Shown here: in pieces, positions 9,669 through 20,934 of the stretch
Position numbering within the stretch: the stretch's first letter is position 1
How the letters are laid out: every line of letters begins with the position of its first letter
From: Ephemerocybe angulata
Taxonomy: Eukaryota; Basidiomycota; Agaricomycetes; Agaricales; Psathyrellaceae
NCBI GenBank assembly: GCA_013368325.1
Contig: JAACJK010000003.1
Span: 930,001-994,000 of the forward strand
DNA: 64,000 nucleotides
Direction: 5' to 3'
Notes under the pieces: generated by a model
Told to the model about the DNA's origin: nothing
Database searches by the model: none
What the model saw: the letters and a program-made list of their open reading frames with translations, nothing else
Program-made: the position numbers and the translations under genes

Positions 9669-11289
9669 TCAGAAGGCAATACAGCAATGCGGGCAGCAGA
9701 AACTCACAACCTTCGGAGAAGAAGTCAAGAACGACCGGAGCTGACCTCCAGTAGATGTGGTACCAGTTGTTCTGTCCATGGGAAGGGAGCTCGTATGGAA
9801 CGACTCCTCTGTCAAGGCCCCTTCCGAAGTCTCTATCTCTGTGGAGATGTGCCACCCCTTCCGAGAATTCAGACTACTCATCATCGAGTTGGTGTACAGC
9901 TTGCAAAGCGGGAAGTTGAGTATAAGGTGCCTGTAGCGGGTGGTTAAGTAATATTGGCAGAATCTGCATGCGGTGTCAAAACTCACGTTCCAGTGGGCTA
10001 ATCCGGTGTTTTGAATCGCCTAGTTATTAGTGATCCTCAAAGTCAAATAGAGGAAACTTACGTCTGCAAGGAAGAAGACCAGGTCAAGGATGGCCACTAT
10101 TGAAGTAACCAGGCCAGTTTGAACGGTTACTGGCCAAATTGTAAGTATTAAAGCCGGCGGCTGCTCACTAAGCGCCCACCTCTAATGATGCGGTCCACCA
10201 TCATGTCCGAGTTCTTGAATCCCGTTTTATGTTTCCTCTATGGAGATTTATGAGTGAATCGAAGGGAGAAGTAGTAGAGATCGCTACCCTATAGAGAAAG
10301 GTAAGATGTTTAATTATCAGATGCACTAGGATGAGAGAATAGACGCACAGAAATCGGACAAGAATTCCTGTAATGAGCATGTCGCCCACACTTGCGGAAG
10401 TCAACCATAGTATCACAACAGCCTTTGATCCGTCGTAAGGTTCATTTTCTCTCGAAAGTGGGTTATAAAAGCGCCAGACCTTGAAGTTCCTGAAATCCAG
10501 AAACTTGGGCGTAGCACCACCTGCATCGTACGTCGCCACAGCGGCTCCAACTTGTGACACAGTCAGATAGTGAAGAGCTGAGGGGAAGGGGGTCGCTCAC
10601 CGAAACCTGCAACTGCCAGAGTAGTCACAATACAGACGAGAAACCAGTTTTTCGTTAATACGCGGATGCGCCATGCAAAGAACAGTTGAACTGTAGTTGC
10701 GATTATACCGGTCATGACTGGATCTACGCGGGGATCAGAAAGGGCGATAAACGTGGAGCTGACGGGGACCATAGCTTTACTGAAGGTGTTCTTACCGGTT
10801 GCAAAGACTAAAATGGCGAAGCCGTTAGATGTGACCGATGTAGCCGCTCCGAGTCGTGAAACTTACGCCAATCAGCCTTTTCGAGAAAGGCGGCCTCCCC
10901 TTGAAAGATATCAGCTGTAGCCCATCTAACCGCTCAAGAACCGACTCGGAAGGCCGAGCATACCGAAGTGTTGAATAAGGACGTGATAGAGATACAAGAA
11001 ATCGAACACCGTATTGACGGTGTCCGCCACGAGGAGGAACAGCACCTATTTCGTAACGGTTAGCGGAGAACTAGCGAAAGAGATCTGGCACCGTCTACCA
11101 ATAGTTTCAAGAAAAGCCGGTCCCTATATTCGGGTAAGATAATCATCGAAATGATAGTCGGAGGCTCTTCACTCACTTCTTGTATGTAGTGAAATACAGA
11201 TAAACTTGAGTGATCATTATTCCGAAAAGAACTGCATTCAATGTGAACCCGATGAGCATGGGCCCATGCCTGAGGAATAAGTTCAGCAT
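9669..11289 (-). CDS. DUF6534-type multi-pass membrane protein
   Basis: About eleven short exons can be traced: 11289-11177, 11123-11099 (25 nt), 11045-10964, 10914-10867, 10807-10796 (12 nt), 10723-10601, 10550-10349, 10235-10180, 10129-10062, 10019-9987 and a last exon ending at 9669. They give the usual order for this agaricomycete family: GPMLIGFTLNAVLFGIM, VADTVNTVFDFLYLYHVL, WLFATDPVMTGIIATTVQ, SASVGDMLITGILVRFL, KTGFKNSDMMVDRIIR, VTVQTGLVTSIVAILD and FPLCKLYTNSMMSSLNSR. Seven membrane segments are expected. The function of the family is unknown. The last junction (9987 to about 9930) does not keep phase with the best GT/AG pair, so there may be a frame error or an unusual splice. The family call is firm; the 3' end is not. 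Confidence 0.8.
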
Positions 11290-12432
11290 CAAAGCACCAT
11301 GTCACTCTGTCCCGGAACACACGCGATTAAGGCAGGATTTCTCATCGTCACTGCGGAACGAAAGGGTCAATGACTAGGCGTTCCGCTCAAAAGTACAGAC
11401 ACGTACCTTGGCCGGCAGTAAAAGACCACCAGGCCTTAAGCACTATATGGGCGAGATTATATAGATGAAACTAGGTATAAATGCGACTTGGAGGTGTGTG
11501 AGCCACCCATGGTTTAAGGTGGGCAGATAATGAGAGAATAGTAGTCAGCCTCTCGATCGTGAGAGGAGCTACGTCAAAACTACGTAGCCGTTCAGAGTGT
11601 ACATGATCGGTTTTCACCCGAGGCTCCAAGGATGGCTCTGGCTTCTACAGCCTGAGGGTGCAAACCATGGGAGGAATTGGTGGTTAGATTCGGGTTTGAC
11701 GTCAACTTGAGCTGCGTTTACTGCAAGCGGCTGAGAGTGGTGTTGGTATAGTCACTTGTCGAGGGCACTTCATGCGCCTTTTGCTAATACTAAAATAGCC
11801 AGGAACACTCTGGAACACTAGGCATTTGCATTGCACCAGGCCCCTTGAAAGCAGGATCTAAGCCTCACCGAGGTCCAAGCGCTTTTCTGCAAGCGCTCAG
11901 GCCCCAACACCCCCAATTTACCACTAGGCATACGACCTCCCCGACTACCGATCCAAGGGGTCCACAAAAACGCGATTCGATCCGACCTTTAAGTCCACGA
12001 AGAGTTCCCGTCCAAGTCCAGCCAGGATGGCAACTAAATCTTAAGGAGGGAAAAGGTCAGTGGTCAGTGATCGATCCTTCAGGATCATAACGTCCAGTGC
12101 TCTGCAGTCCCCAGACTCCAACGCGCCCCGCTGCCGACATCTATTTGCACGCTCCTTGCCTCATATTATTCAATTTCAGTTGAGCCCTCGTTCCCAAAGT
12201 CTCCCGGTCTCGAGCCAAGTCCCCAGTTCCCAAGGTGCCGTTCCCGAGCCTCGGCTCCCGTCATCAAGCTTTTATTGTCAAGCCCCCAGTTCTAAGCGTC
12301 AGCTCACACCCACGCTCTTACCACGCACCCCATTCCTTCAAATCCCCTAAATCCCAGTCCCAATCCCTGTTTCCTTCCCACTCTCCTTCCCATTCCCCAT
12401 TCTCTACTCGCCCCCCCTCCCCCGGATCCCAG
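11290..12432. other. Intergenic, pyrimidine-rich 3' part
   Basis: No gene is supported. From about 12060 to 12560 the plus strand becomes a long C/T-rich tract with repeats of TCCCA and CCCAGT. This overlaps the 3' end of the gene on the minus strand. Confidence 0.45.
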
Positions 12433-13924
12433 TCACAATACACGCTTCATTCCAACACCCCCGAACCCCACATCGAATCCCCACTTCCTTCCCATTTCCC
12501 TTTCCTCTTTCTCTCTCCCTCGGATCCCTTCCTCCTCCTGCCCCACCTCCGCATCCACTCCTGAAGGCCGAAACACGACATTAACCGCCTTCCTCGCCTT
12601 CTCCGCCGCGCAATCCGCCACCTTCACCGCTCTCCTCCAGAACCCCAACCTGATCCCATAGTTCGTATTCGCCTCCCTCTTGTACAACGTCACCTCCTCC
12701 TCGTTCCTCAACATGGGTGTTTTCGTTTTGATCACTGAGTAACGCACATAGGTGCTCCGGTACGGGCCCTCCACGTAAAAATCGACGAAGTACCAGTGCG
12801 GCTGGAAATCGAAATTGGAAACGTGCAACCATTTCTCAAACTTCCCATCCGAGATGTGCTTGAATTCGCCGTCAACAAGCCGCCTTGGGATGGGGCGGCG
12901 CCCCATGTGAATCGGGAGACCCGACGGTTCATCGTTCGGCATAGGATATAGGTCGCCGCGGTCCAAGGAGCAATAAAGGTCGCAGCTGATCTGGGCCGGA
13001 GGGGCGGGCCACGCGCCCGACACACTCTCGAACTCCGGCTTCACGAACTCATCCTTCAAAGCCGCAGGGCCGGTTGCATAGACCGTAGGCACCGGCATCT
13101 CCACGTCTCCCAAGTCAGTCCTCGGGGACCACACCTCTTCAACCTCCTCCCCATTCCCCTTCCCCTCGAACAGGTTATCCAAGACAATCCCAGCCACCGT
13201 CTCCCTCTCGTATTGTTCCTCCGCCTCCCTCCTCGCCTCCCTCGCCGCCCTCTCTACCGCCAGCACTGCCAACCTCTCCTCCTCCTCCTTCTGCATCTCA
13301 TCCGTGATACGCTTGAAGTAAGTCATCCTCCTCCACTCCTCGCTCGACTTCCCAAGCTCCTCCGCCTTGGTCGCGAAGGACCGCCCTTCCTCCACGAACG
13401 AAGTCCGGTCCAACTTCTTCCCCCAATCTTGGCTCTGCCATGCTCGCATCATCGCCTTTTTCATCGGTTCCGCCATCAAGTCCCAAGCGCGTGCGCCCCA
13501 GCGCCTATCAGTCTGGTCGAAGTCGTGAATCTCATAGCGACGGACCTCCTCCTCGTCGTGGCAGCAGTGGTTGCGCGCGACCATGCCCATCGCAACGTAA
13601 AAGAAAACCTCGGCAGTGGTGTCCTCCGCGTACATGTCGAGATTCTCGGTGTGGAAGTGGTGGAGGATGCCCAGGGCGATGGTAATAGTCGGAGGGTAAC
13701 TGGGACATGTGGAGGTACTGCGCGATGTGGGCTTCCATGCAGGGGGACCAGGTGCGGAGGGCATCGTCCTGACCAAAATGTGTGATGAGGGCACCCATGA
13801 CGATGCTTGCGAGGCGGTTGGCCTCCTCCTCGTCCCTGCACTGGCGGAATGGTTCGTTTAAAGTGTGATCGGAAATGAAAGGTTCCCTCTCGATAAGGGT
13901 CGTGAAAGGTTTGAAAGTGGTCAT
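12433..13924 (-). CDS. Hypothetical protein, apparent frameshift
   Basis: The frame starting MTTFKPFTTLIEREP at 13924 and the long frame ending at 12433 appear to be one gene. The first reads ... HIAQYLHMSQLPSDYY and the second continues IALGILHHFHTENLDMYAED. The switch lies near 13680-13690, and no GT...AG intron of normal size fits the phase, so a one-base indel is likely. The predicted protein of about 485 residues has an acidic, charged helical middle (KEEEERLAVLAVERAAREA) and a C-terminal globular part (WLHVSNFDFQPHWYFVDFYVEG). I do not recognise the family. No signal peptide or membrane span is visible. It may be a real gene with a sequencing error or a recent pseudogene. Confidence 0.6.
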
Positions 13925-14463
13925 GTCGAAAAGTAGGGGGTTGGGTATAGCTACGAAAAGGCAATGTTAGTATAGTCAGGGGAGGCGAGGCTGAGTGAGC
14001 GTACTCTTTCGAATGTTCTGGGTTAGATAGGCCGGGGCAAATCTGACAGGAGAAATGTAAGACGCCGACGAGGAGAAGAGGAGAAGGCAACTAACCTTTC
14101 ACAGAAAATTGAGCGCAGTCAAAATATCTGGTGCGCAATGGATGCAAGAAAGAATAGCAATTTGACAAACGATCAACCTTTGGAAAGGGGTTTTAAGTCT
14201 CGCAGAGATTGTGGGGGTTAGAGTTTAAAGTAGGAGGAAACAGAGGTCCTTATACCTCCTGAAGAGTCTCATTTCCCCACCAGCTAGGCTGTATTTCAAC
14301 GGTGATCCAGAATGATATACTGCATTCGTCATGCAAGAGCAGCAGCTCTCCAGGGTGACTGGCTGTAATACCTGTTGCGCTCGAGATATAAGTTTTACAG
14401 GGAAGGTGGAGTTGTAAGAGCACCCACGACTTGTAATTCTATGTTCCCAACGTCAGTCTACAC
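13925..14463. other. Intergenic
   Basis: This lies between two minus-strand genes and would hold the promoter of the hypothetical gene. I see no other feature. Confidence 0.45.
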
Positions 14464-16028
14464 TCAGTACCAAATACTCCTCGTCCGATGTATAGGCGCC
14501 ATACTCGCCGTCTCGATCCCCTCAATCGTCTCTACCCCCGCCTCTACCTTCTTCGCTAAATCCCAAAGATAAAAATCGATAAGCACACTGCTCACAGGCG
14601 AATCAGCCCCCGTCTCACTCTCCTTTGCCCCCTCCTCCTCCCTCATAATCTTCAAAATCTCCTCCCTTACTCTCTCTACAGCCACAATGCTCGCCGTCCG
14701 CAAACTCAACTCCTCTTTCGACCCGGATTCCAAGTAGACACGAGCGTCGAGTTTCTCGACGAGAGACGGGGGGTAGGTGATGATACGCAGATGGTGCAGG
14801 ATCTGTGGGACGCGGTAGTCGGCGAACATTGTGAGCTTGCTGATCATGGGCCCGCGCGGGCCTATGAAGATGGGGTGGGGGTCGGTGGGGGTTGCGGGGT
14901 AGAACGCAGCCCATGTTTCGGCGACGAGGATTTGCGCGCGTTTCCAAAGGCAGACTGGTGAGGGGTGGAGTCGGGTTAGTGAGTTGAGGAGGAGCATGAG
15001 AAGATGTTGTGTGGGGGTGTACCTTTTGATCCTTCGTACTCAAACTGGTCACGGAAGGAGGGAAACGTTTCGATGACCATCTTTACAAGGTCGAGTGCCG
15101 TGCCGTCTCCATCGTGTAAGCGCTGGAACTCGGCTAGAAAGCCTTGGAAGGATCCTCCGAAGGACTGCATTTCACCAGAGGCTACAACGTGAATAAGTGA
15201 CGGAAAAGGTGCACATGTAACGTACGTTGGTCAGGATGAATCCAACTTCCCTCATAATTTTGATGCGTTCTGAAAGCAAAGGGATGCTCTCCGTGCTTTG
15301 CTCCGCTTGGCGGAACACCCGTTCTATCAAGCTATCCGGACAGTCCACTTCGGATGCGTAAAACGCAGGGTCCGTTATCGGAATATTTTCCTCAAGCGCT
15401 ACACCACTCCTTCAGTCACCCATCTCACCCACGCAATGACCAGAACTCACCTCTATCAAGCGCCGCAACCAACGACCAATACCCCGTATGCACCGTCCTC
15501 TCCTCCTTCCCCCAGCCCGTCCACCACTCAACCCCATACCTCCCCTCCGTCCCCTCTTTCTCCGACCAAAAGCTAAAGTTCAGCGCCGAAATCAGGAAGA
15601 CCCAGTTCAGGACCTTCGTGTTCTGCGCGTCTGCCGCGTCGTACGGGTCCTTCGGGCATATATGCAATGGGTGCGTGCGCCACGTCCGGGGCGTGTACGA
15701 TTCCGCGAGCAGGCTCTGGCGTATCTGTGGAAGTATGGGCGCCAATCATCAGGAACACGGGAAGCGAGCAAGAGGATGGGCGGCGCCACTGACGTGTCGG
15801 GCAGCGTGCTGTACCCCTTCTTCGTTAATTTGTACGAGATTTATAGCCTGTTTGGGAGGCATTGAATTTTGGCGGATGTCGGGCGGAAGGGGGACGGACC
15901 TTGTATACGCGTTCCGAGGTCGATATGACGGGGTTTTGGTCCTTCTCGTCGTCGATTATTGAGATCATGTCTTTCTCGTTGTAAAGCTCCGTGAATGACT
16001 CGGTTTTGGGAATAGGCAGAACGTTCAT
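14464..16028 (-). CDS. QNG1: Queuosine 5'-phosphate N-glycosylase/hydrolase (Q salvage, DUF2419)
   Basis: Six exons (16028-15900, 15847-15794, 15724-15451, 15398-15226, 15164-15023, 14954-14464) join in frame to about 420 residues. The signatures run in the family order: ISTSERVYK/AINLVQINEEGVQHAA, VLNWVFLISALNFSFWSE, TGYWSLVAALDR, ITDPAFYASEVD, IPLLSERIKIMREVG, FPSFRDQFEYEGSK, WKRAQILVAETWA and TMFADYRVPQILHHL, ending HRTRSIWY. Members of this family release the queuine base from queuosine 5'-phosphate so that eukaryotes, which cannot make queuine, can put it into tRNA wobble positions. All six junctions have GT/AG ends and phases agree. It diverges from the V-ATPase subunit d gene. Confidence 0.93.
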
Positions 16029-16438
16029 AATATCTGTCTATACTCTGCAAGCCCATTAGACCGCTGGACATGCTTGTAGCAAAAAGTGCGCACCTAGGAT
16101 AACTTAACTGCGGTTTTGAGGCCAAGGGCGTAGGAGAGAGTCGTGGTGGCTTGAGAAGGGACGAAAAACTTCCATAGACTTAGGCCTGTGCATCTCAAAA
16201 TTATGCACACGTGTAGACATCTCATTTGGTGATGCCTAGGCTCTCCCCGCCCAAGATTTCACAGTCTAAGAAGAAACGGGGTCGAATTGCAAGAACAGAG
16301 AGGTATAAGGCATAGACTGAAGCAGAAACTCAGGAAAAGGGAGTGGAGGGAAGGAGATAGGGGACTATACTAGTTGGGACCGTGGGAATACCTATACAAG
16401 TATGACCACTCGGCCCACTCGCAGCAGCTGCAGCAGCT

Positions 16439-16447
16439 GTGCGCTTA
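16439..16447. promoter_or_regulatory. GCGCTTAA motif upstream of the V-ATPase d gene
   Basis: This is a copy of the GCGCTTA / TAAGCGC motif that recurs near gene starts in the window. It lies about 25 bp before the ATG at 16470. No function is proven. Confidence 0.3.
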
Positions 16448-16469
16448 ACTTTGGACGGTGACGACCAGG

Positions 16470-17723
16470 ATGGAGGCGCTATTCTTTAACGTGCGTTGGG
16501 ATTTATATGCATATAGGGATACACTGACAGTGGAGAATGTATAGATCGACAACGGCTTCCTCGAGGGTATCGTCCGGGGGTACAAGTCTGGGATCCTCAC
16601 CCAGAACCAATATGCGAACTTGACGCAGTGCGAGACGCTCGAAGGTGCGGCTCCTAGGCAAGATATGGAGGTCTAAACAACGCTCATAGATGAATTAGAC
16701 TTCAGAACGCAGCTGTCGGCAACGGACTATGGAGGATTCCTCGCAAACGAGTCTCTCCCACTCTCAACGTCCACGATCCAGGAGAAGGCGACCCAGATCC
16801 TCGTTGACCAATTCAACTACCTCCGCGGCAATGCTGTCGAACCCCTTAACAAATTCCTCGAATACATCACGTATGTCACTCTAAATCCTGCCAAGGACCC
16901 AACTAAAGCACGATACTAAACCGCCTCCAGTTACTCCTACATGATCGACAACATAATCCTCCTCATCACCGGCACCCTGCACGAACGCGACACACACGAG
17001 CTCCTCGAGCGATGCCACCCCCTAGGCGTCTTCGAATCCATGCCCGCGCTCTGCGTCGCCACAACAGTCGAAGAGCTCTACCAATCCGTGCTCGTCGAAA
17101 CGCCCCTCGCGCCCTACTTCCGCGACTGCCTCTCCGCCAACGACCTCGACGACCTCAACATCGAGATCATCCGCAACACCGTCTACAAAGCCTACCTCGA
17201 GGACTTCCACTCCTTCTGCGGCACGCTGGGCCAGCCGACGCAGGACGTCATGCAGCGCACGCTCGCGTTCGAGGCCGACCGCCGCACGATCAACATCACC
17301 GTCAACTCGTTCAACACCGAGCTCAGCAAGGAGCAGCGCGCGAAGCTCTTCCCGACCATCGGCCGCCTCTGGCCCGAGGGGAACAACCAGCTTGCCAAGG
17401 CCGACGACATCGACCAGGTCCGTGCTGCCTGCGAGACCGTCAGCGAGTACCGCACGTTCTTCAATGACGCCGGTGTGTCGTCGTCCTCTGCCCATGGAAA
17501 TGGAGGCATCGATGACCTGGCGGCGGCGTCGATGCTGGAGGACAGGTTCTTCCGCATGGAAGTGTTCCTGAACAAACAGGCGTTCTTACAGCAGTTCCAG
17601 TATGGCGTGTTCTTCAGCTATGTCAAGCTGAAGGAGCAGGAGATCAGGAACTTGACGTGGATTGCGGAGTGTATCGCGCAGGATGCGAAAGACAGAATAC
17701 AGGACTTTATACCCATTTTCTAG
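16470..17723 (+). CDS. VMA6: V-type proton ATPase subunit d (V0 sector, AC39 family)
   Basis: Four exons (16470-16490, 16545-16644, 16699-16870, 16931-17723) give about 361 residues, the normal length. The protein starts [20 protein letters not shown]. It continues with [20 protein letters not shown] and [17 protein letters not shown], and ends [21 protein letters not shown], all diagnostic of subunit d. It is the central-stalk adaptor of the membrane V0 sector that couples the rotor to the proteolipid ring. The first coding exon is only 21 nt. The third base is C in most codons of the long exon, consistent with high expression. Another V0 gene (subunit c) lies at 59477. Confidence 0.96.
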
Positions 17724-18010
17724 GTGCTCTCGCTGGGAGCATACTTGGAGGCAGACGCGCGCTTGTAATCTGTACACTTATATCTCTTCACATGTGGACA
17801 CTGCTAGGAGGATGTCATTGACTATTGGAAGGAATTAGGAAATATAAGTGTGATAAGGTAAGATTTTCTAGATGCTACAGCGGACGTCAGTGTCGTGATA
17901 TGCGAGAATTTATGCTACAATGGATGCGTGGATGATATCGTAAATGTGGAGATGCTCGTGTTACAAAGGACCTGTCCCAAACAGAAAGAAAGAAGAAAGA
18001 GAAAAGTATG

Positions 18011-20252
18011 TTACTTCGCAACAGCGCTCGCCACAAACGCATTGAAATTATACGTCTTCGGGCTGCCCTGGAACATAAACTCTTCCTTAGTCGGCGCAAG
18101 CTCCAACACCGTCTTGCCATCACGCTCAATCGTGCCCTTCATCGTCCCACCCGCAGAAATGGGAATAGACTGCTTCGACACGCCCTTGGGGATGTCCATA
18201 CTTTTATCCTGGCCATTTCCAGTAGAGAGCTTCAGTGTGCCGGGCGCAGTGGCCATCACGACGACCCAGACGGAGTCTTCGGACTACAAGGTAAGTGGGT
18301 TAGCGAGAAGGTCACCTCGTGGATGACAGGGAGGACGTACGAGTTCAAAGTTGGTAGGCTGCGGAACGGGGTCGGGCGCCTGGGCGTTCACAGGATGAGG
18401 GCGGGACCACATATAAATCTGGTCCTTCTCAATCTCCGGGAACTTGCCCGTCTTGAACGCCGTCGCATAGTATTTGGTCATTTGGAGCCAGCCGGTATGG
18501 CTCATGCCGTCGGTCCACGCCTCGCTGTTCGGCTGGTCGCCCTTGATAGGGCCGACGTAGTGGCTCTCGCCGTAGTCGTTCCAGGTCAGGATCTGCACGA
18601 TGTCCAGCTTGTCGCGCGAGTCGACGATCGACTCCCAGCGCTTCGTGTACAGGTGCTGGTCCGCAAGGAAGATGAACTATACCACCATCAGCATCCACCT
18701 CTCATATTACAACCACCAAAAAAGTGACACTCACGTTCTTGTTAAACGAGTCCGCACCATAATGCGTAAAGAACCACGGCGACACAGCCGCCATATATAC
18801 TGGCTTCCCCTCTCCCTCCCCCTCGCCATCCCTCTTCTGCAGCGCCGCCTGCCCAAGCCCCTTGAGCGCATCCAAATGCTCAGTATCGCTCTCCGTCGAG
18901 CCAATAAACTTGCCCAGCTCGACCTGGAAGTCCTTGCTCCCATCCTCGGGCGTCGCAGCGGTCAGGATCTGGCTGATCGGCTTGTTCAGGATACCCCCGA
19001 TACCCCCACCAGCAGCGGGTGCGGGTTTGTTCGTGCTAGTGCGCTGTGCGGCTTCTTTGAATTTGTTCAGGACGTTCGTGAGGAGGTCCTTTGCGAACCC
19101 GGTCGTCACTTTGATCGGCCAGCCGGAGTTCCACTGTCATGTCGGAGAGAGTTGAGATCAGCTATACATACAACAAAAAAAAAACACAAAAAGTGTGACA
19201 AGTACGCACGTTAAAATCCCCATCCATAACCCCCGCAAACGTCTTAAACGTCGCAGGATCAATAAAAAAGCTCGGCACAAAATACACCTTCCCCTTCACA
19301 TCAGGGTGCTGTGTGAACGCGCCCCTCCACGCATCCGGCGCGCTCGCCCCGCCGTTCCCAAACTTACAATTCTCTCCAGCGAAAGTGGAGACGAAGGCCC
19401 TATCACCCTCACCCCCGGCGGCCCCGGTGGAGGTGTATTTGAGCTGGTTGGGGTGCGACGCGTGGTCGAGGACGAGTTTGCGGATGAAGGCGCCGTCGTC
19501 GGCGGAGGCGCAGGGGATGGAGGTCATGTCGAGCGAGATGAAGAGTTTGAAGTCGAGTTTGCTTTCCAGCGCGGCTTGGTACCTGCATACAAATTAAATT
19601 GAAAGTCGTCAGTATCCATATTATTCATAGAATACAGGCAGAAAGGCACTTACGCGTCGGCGATGCGGGCAGGCTCCCAGGCGTCCTTGCCGGTGTTGAG
19701 CGAGAACCCGTCGATGCCGGACTCGTGCGCGAGGACGATGTCGTCGAGCCAGTCCTGCTTTTTGTAAGGGAAGGTGTTGCCGACCATGTGGTGCGCGACG
19801 ACGAGCTTCTTCGAGCCGTCGGCGGGAGGGTCGGTTTGCTTCGGTGGGTCTTGGGTGGTCGTAGTAGACGATGAAGAAGATGAGGTCGAGGACAAGGTTG
19901 TGGGGGTAGAGGTAGAGGTGGAAGCGGGATTCGTGGTGGAAGACGTCGTGCTAGACGAAGACTCGGTCGTGCTTGAAGAGGAAGAGGACGAGGACGAGGA
20001 AGATGTGCTAGAGGATGCCTCAGTCGCCGTCGGGGTCGCAGGGACAGTCACAACGGCAGTCGTTGTCGTCGTCACCGTCACAATAACAGGCGCAGCCCCA
20101 TCCCTAGCCGCGAGAGGCAACCTCTCAACGACCATTGCAGGCCGGTGCGATTGCAGCTGGACGCGGCGGAGGGGGATGACGGCAGCATCGACGTGGGCAA
20201 GGCTGGCGAGAACCGAGAGCAGGTAGAGCGCAAGGGTGGTGTAGCAAGTCAT
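18011..20252 (-). CDS. Secreted glucan endo-1,3-alpha-glucosidase (GH71 mutanase)
   Basis: Five exons (20252-19654, 19582-19210, 19133-18735, 18676-18341, 18283-18011) join to about 659 residues. Residues 1-23 form a signal peptide (LALYLLSVLASLAHVDA). Residues about 55-145 are a Thr/Ser-rich linker, probably O-glycosylated. The GH71 domain then begins KKLVVAHHMVGNTFPY and includes GIDGFSLNTG, LFISLDMTSIPC, FVPSFFIDP, AVSPWFFTHYG and ILTWNDYGESHYVGP. These enzymes cleave alpha-1,3-glucan of fungal walls during morphogenesis or mycoparasitism. A linker N-terminal to the catalytic domain is unusual compared with bacterial mutanases. A truncated relative lies at 56146-56606. Confidence 0.93.
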
Positions 20253-20934
20253 CGTTGGATATGAATAGTCGTGATGAACTCGTTAAAGAGAGCGTCTTGT
20301 CGAAGGATGGATGTTGAATAGTTGGATTGTAAGCTGTCTTCGAGACAGATAGTGAATGAATGAATGAATGCGTCAATACCGTCAAGGCACCGACTAGAGC
20401 TGAAAAAGAAAAGAAGAGAAGAGAAGAAGAGAGAGGACCGTAGCGCGTCGTCAAACAGACAGCAGACCAAGTCGCAGGTGGAAATCAAAACTGAAGGAAG
20501 CCCACAGCCAGGTTTTAGGCAGAAACCGCCAGGCCCGGCGCTGCATTATTCGTCGTCATCAGCCATGGGAGTTCCCATTGTACTCCAGAGTTTGACTGCT
20601 TCTCGAGACAATAGCAAAAGCTTCAAGTCGCTTGTGGCATCGCAACGTTCAACAGCAAACACAATGGTGTCCCGATTGGGACGACCGCTATTGTTTGGCC
20701 ACCATGCGGTAACCAAATACGGTTATCGCCGGCTTTTGATCCGTTGATGCGTCGCGGGGAGGCGCTCAAGGGCGCTCAACGTCTAGGGACGGCAGGGACC
20801 CAAGGATCCTGCCAAGTGGAACTTTGCTGGCGGGCAGCCGAGCTCCCAGCTATGTCAACTTCGATATCTACATTACAGCGCGAGGGCATAGATACAAGAA
20901 AGAATAACGGATGATAACGTAAACCCTACCACGA
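20253..20934. other. Intergenic upstream of the GH71 gene
   Basis: This should hold the GH71 promoter and the 3' flank of the SNF5-family gene. A purine-rich AAGAGAAGAGAAGAAGAG tract lies near 20410-20430. No gene is supported. Confidence 0.45.

Noticed and set aside
19860..20010. Plus-strand acidic frame opposite the GH71 linker
   Set aside because: It is the antisense of the Ser/Thr-rich linker; the minus-strand gene is well supported.
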